Source: Candidatus Omnitrophota bacterium
GTDB taxonomy: Bacteria; Omnitrophota; Koll11; Zapsychrales; Fredricksoniimonadaceae
Assembly (NCBI GenBank): GCA_015233705.1
Contig: JADFXE010000007.1
Location: forward strand, 12,520-25,976
Direction of reading: 5' to 3'
Length of the DNA stretch: 13,457 bases
Numbering within the stretch: position 1 is the stretch's first letter; each line of letters starts with the position of its first letter. The position numbers and the translations under genes are program-made. Positions 13,094 through 13,457 of this stretch are shown here, piece by piece. Below the pieces are notes generated by a model. The model saw only the letters and a program-made list of their open reading frames with translations, was not told the DNA's origin and searched no databases.

Positions 13094-13457
13094 CACAGTT
13101 CTTCCTGGATATATAAAAGCCGCGCGCAGCGCTCGCAGCGCACAAGCTCGTCGTACATTCTGATCTTGTTGAGGACCTGGGCCGGCGTGTTCATGAAACA
13201 GCCGCCACAGGCATTACTGATGACCGGCACCAGGGCCAGCCCCTCGCGGTTCTCGACAATGCGCTCGTAAAGGGCCAGGGACTGCTTGTCAATGCCCTGC
13301 ATTGCCTCCCGTCGCTGCGCCTCAAAGCCCTGCGACTTGTCAATAAGCTCGGCGACCTTGGCGTCGACCTTTTCCTTTTCGGCCAGGTATTTCTTCTCCT
13401 CGCCGGCACGACCGCGACCGCGCTGGCCGTTGCGGATTTCAAGCTGACGGCGTCGGT
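13093..13457 (-). CDS. C4-type zinc-ribbon protein, partial (N-terminus outside window)
   Basis: The frame enters from the right edge and its first part is missing. The visible 121 residues begin RRRQLEIRNGQRGRGRAGEE, then a charged helical, probably coiled-coil stretch (EKEKVDAKVAELIDKSQGFE). A zinc ribbon closes the protein: CGGC, about 24 residues, then CERC, ending LLYIQEEL. This arrangement (coiled coil followed by CxxC and CxxC, with ISNACGGCFMNTPAQ) fits the COG1579 / zf-RING_7 group, predicted nucleic-acid-binding proteins of unclear role. It overlaps the RNase H start as TGATG; in several bacteria this family sits next to RNase H genes. The stop is TGA. Confidence 0.85.
   Translation of the reverse strand, partial: RRRQLEIRNGQRGRGRAGEEKKYLAEKEKVDAKVAELIDKSQGFEAQRREAMQGIDKQSLALYERIVENREGLALVPVISNACGGCFMNTPAQVLNKIRMYDELVRCERCARLLYIQEEL

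Overview
The window is a dense, one-directional stretch of bacterial housekeeping genes. Every supported gene lies on the minus strand, so transcription runs from base 13457 towards base 1. The moderately GC-rich composition, short or overlapping junctions, a complete aromatic amino acid branch, a lipoprotein and an A-like RNase P RNA fit a free-living, probably diderm bacterium. An inverted heptanucleotide repeat at 1534-1604 resembles low-complexity repeats I recall from uncultivated lineages such as Omnitrophota. That assignment is a guess of low to moderate confidence.

Layout in transcription order. (a) 13457-12306: a partial zinc-ribbon protein, an RNase HI and the RNase P RNA gene rnpB, with the 3' end of the RNase H gene reading into rnpB. 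(b) 12235-9469: yebC, ruvC, ruvA and scpB, covering gene regulation, Holliday-junction processing and chromosome condensation; ruvB and scpA are not here. (c) 9500-5455: pheA (chorismate mutase/prephenate dehydratase), hisC (aminotransferase), aroF (DAHP synthase) and tyrA (prephenate dehydrogenase). This block holds the entry step of the shikimate pathway and both branches from chorismate to phenylalanine and tyrosine. (d) 5436-4394: cmk and a small unrecognised membrane protein. (e) 4345-2555: lepA (elongation factor 4), full length apart from one in-frame TGA at codon 293. (f) 2531-59: lepB (signal peptidase I), a small lipoprotein, pgsA and plsY, which together serve protein export and phospholipid synthesis.

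Most junctions are ATGA or TGATG overlaps or gaps under 50 bases, so long polycistronic transcripts are likely. I see no convincing intrinsic terminator or sigma-70 promoter. No stretch over 300 bases lacks a gene; the longest non-protein stretch is rnpB. I found no tRNA, transposase, CRISPR array or phage gene.

I see no wholly new multi-gene system. The points that deserve a second look are: a lipoprotein signal peptide that appears to be built from an inverted heptad repeat; the TGA inside lepA; the overlap of the RNase H gene with rnpB across an A7 run; unusual RNase P RNA details (a compensated P4 pair, GGC instead of GGU in L15, an enlarged arm); a long tail on ScpB; and a long N-terminal extension on LepB.
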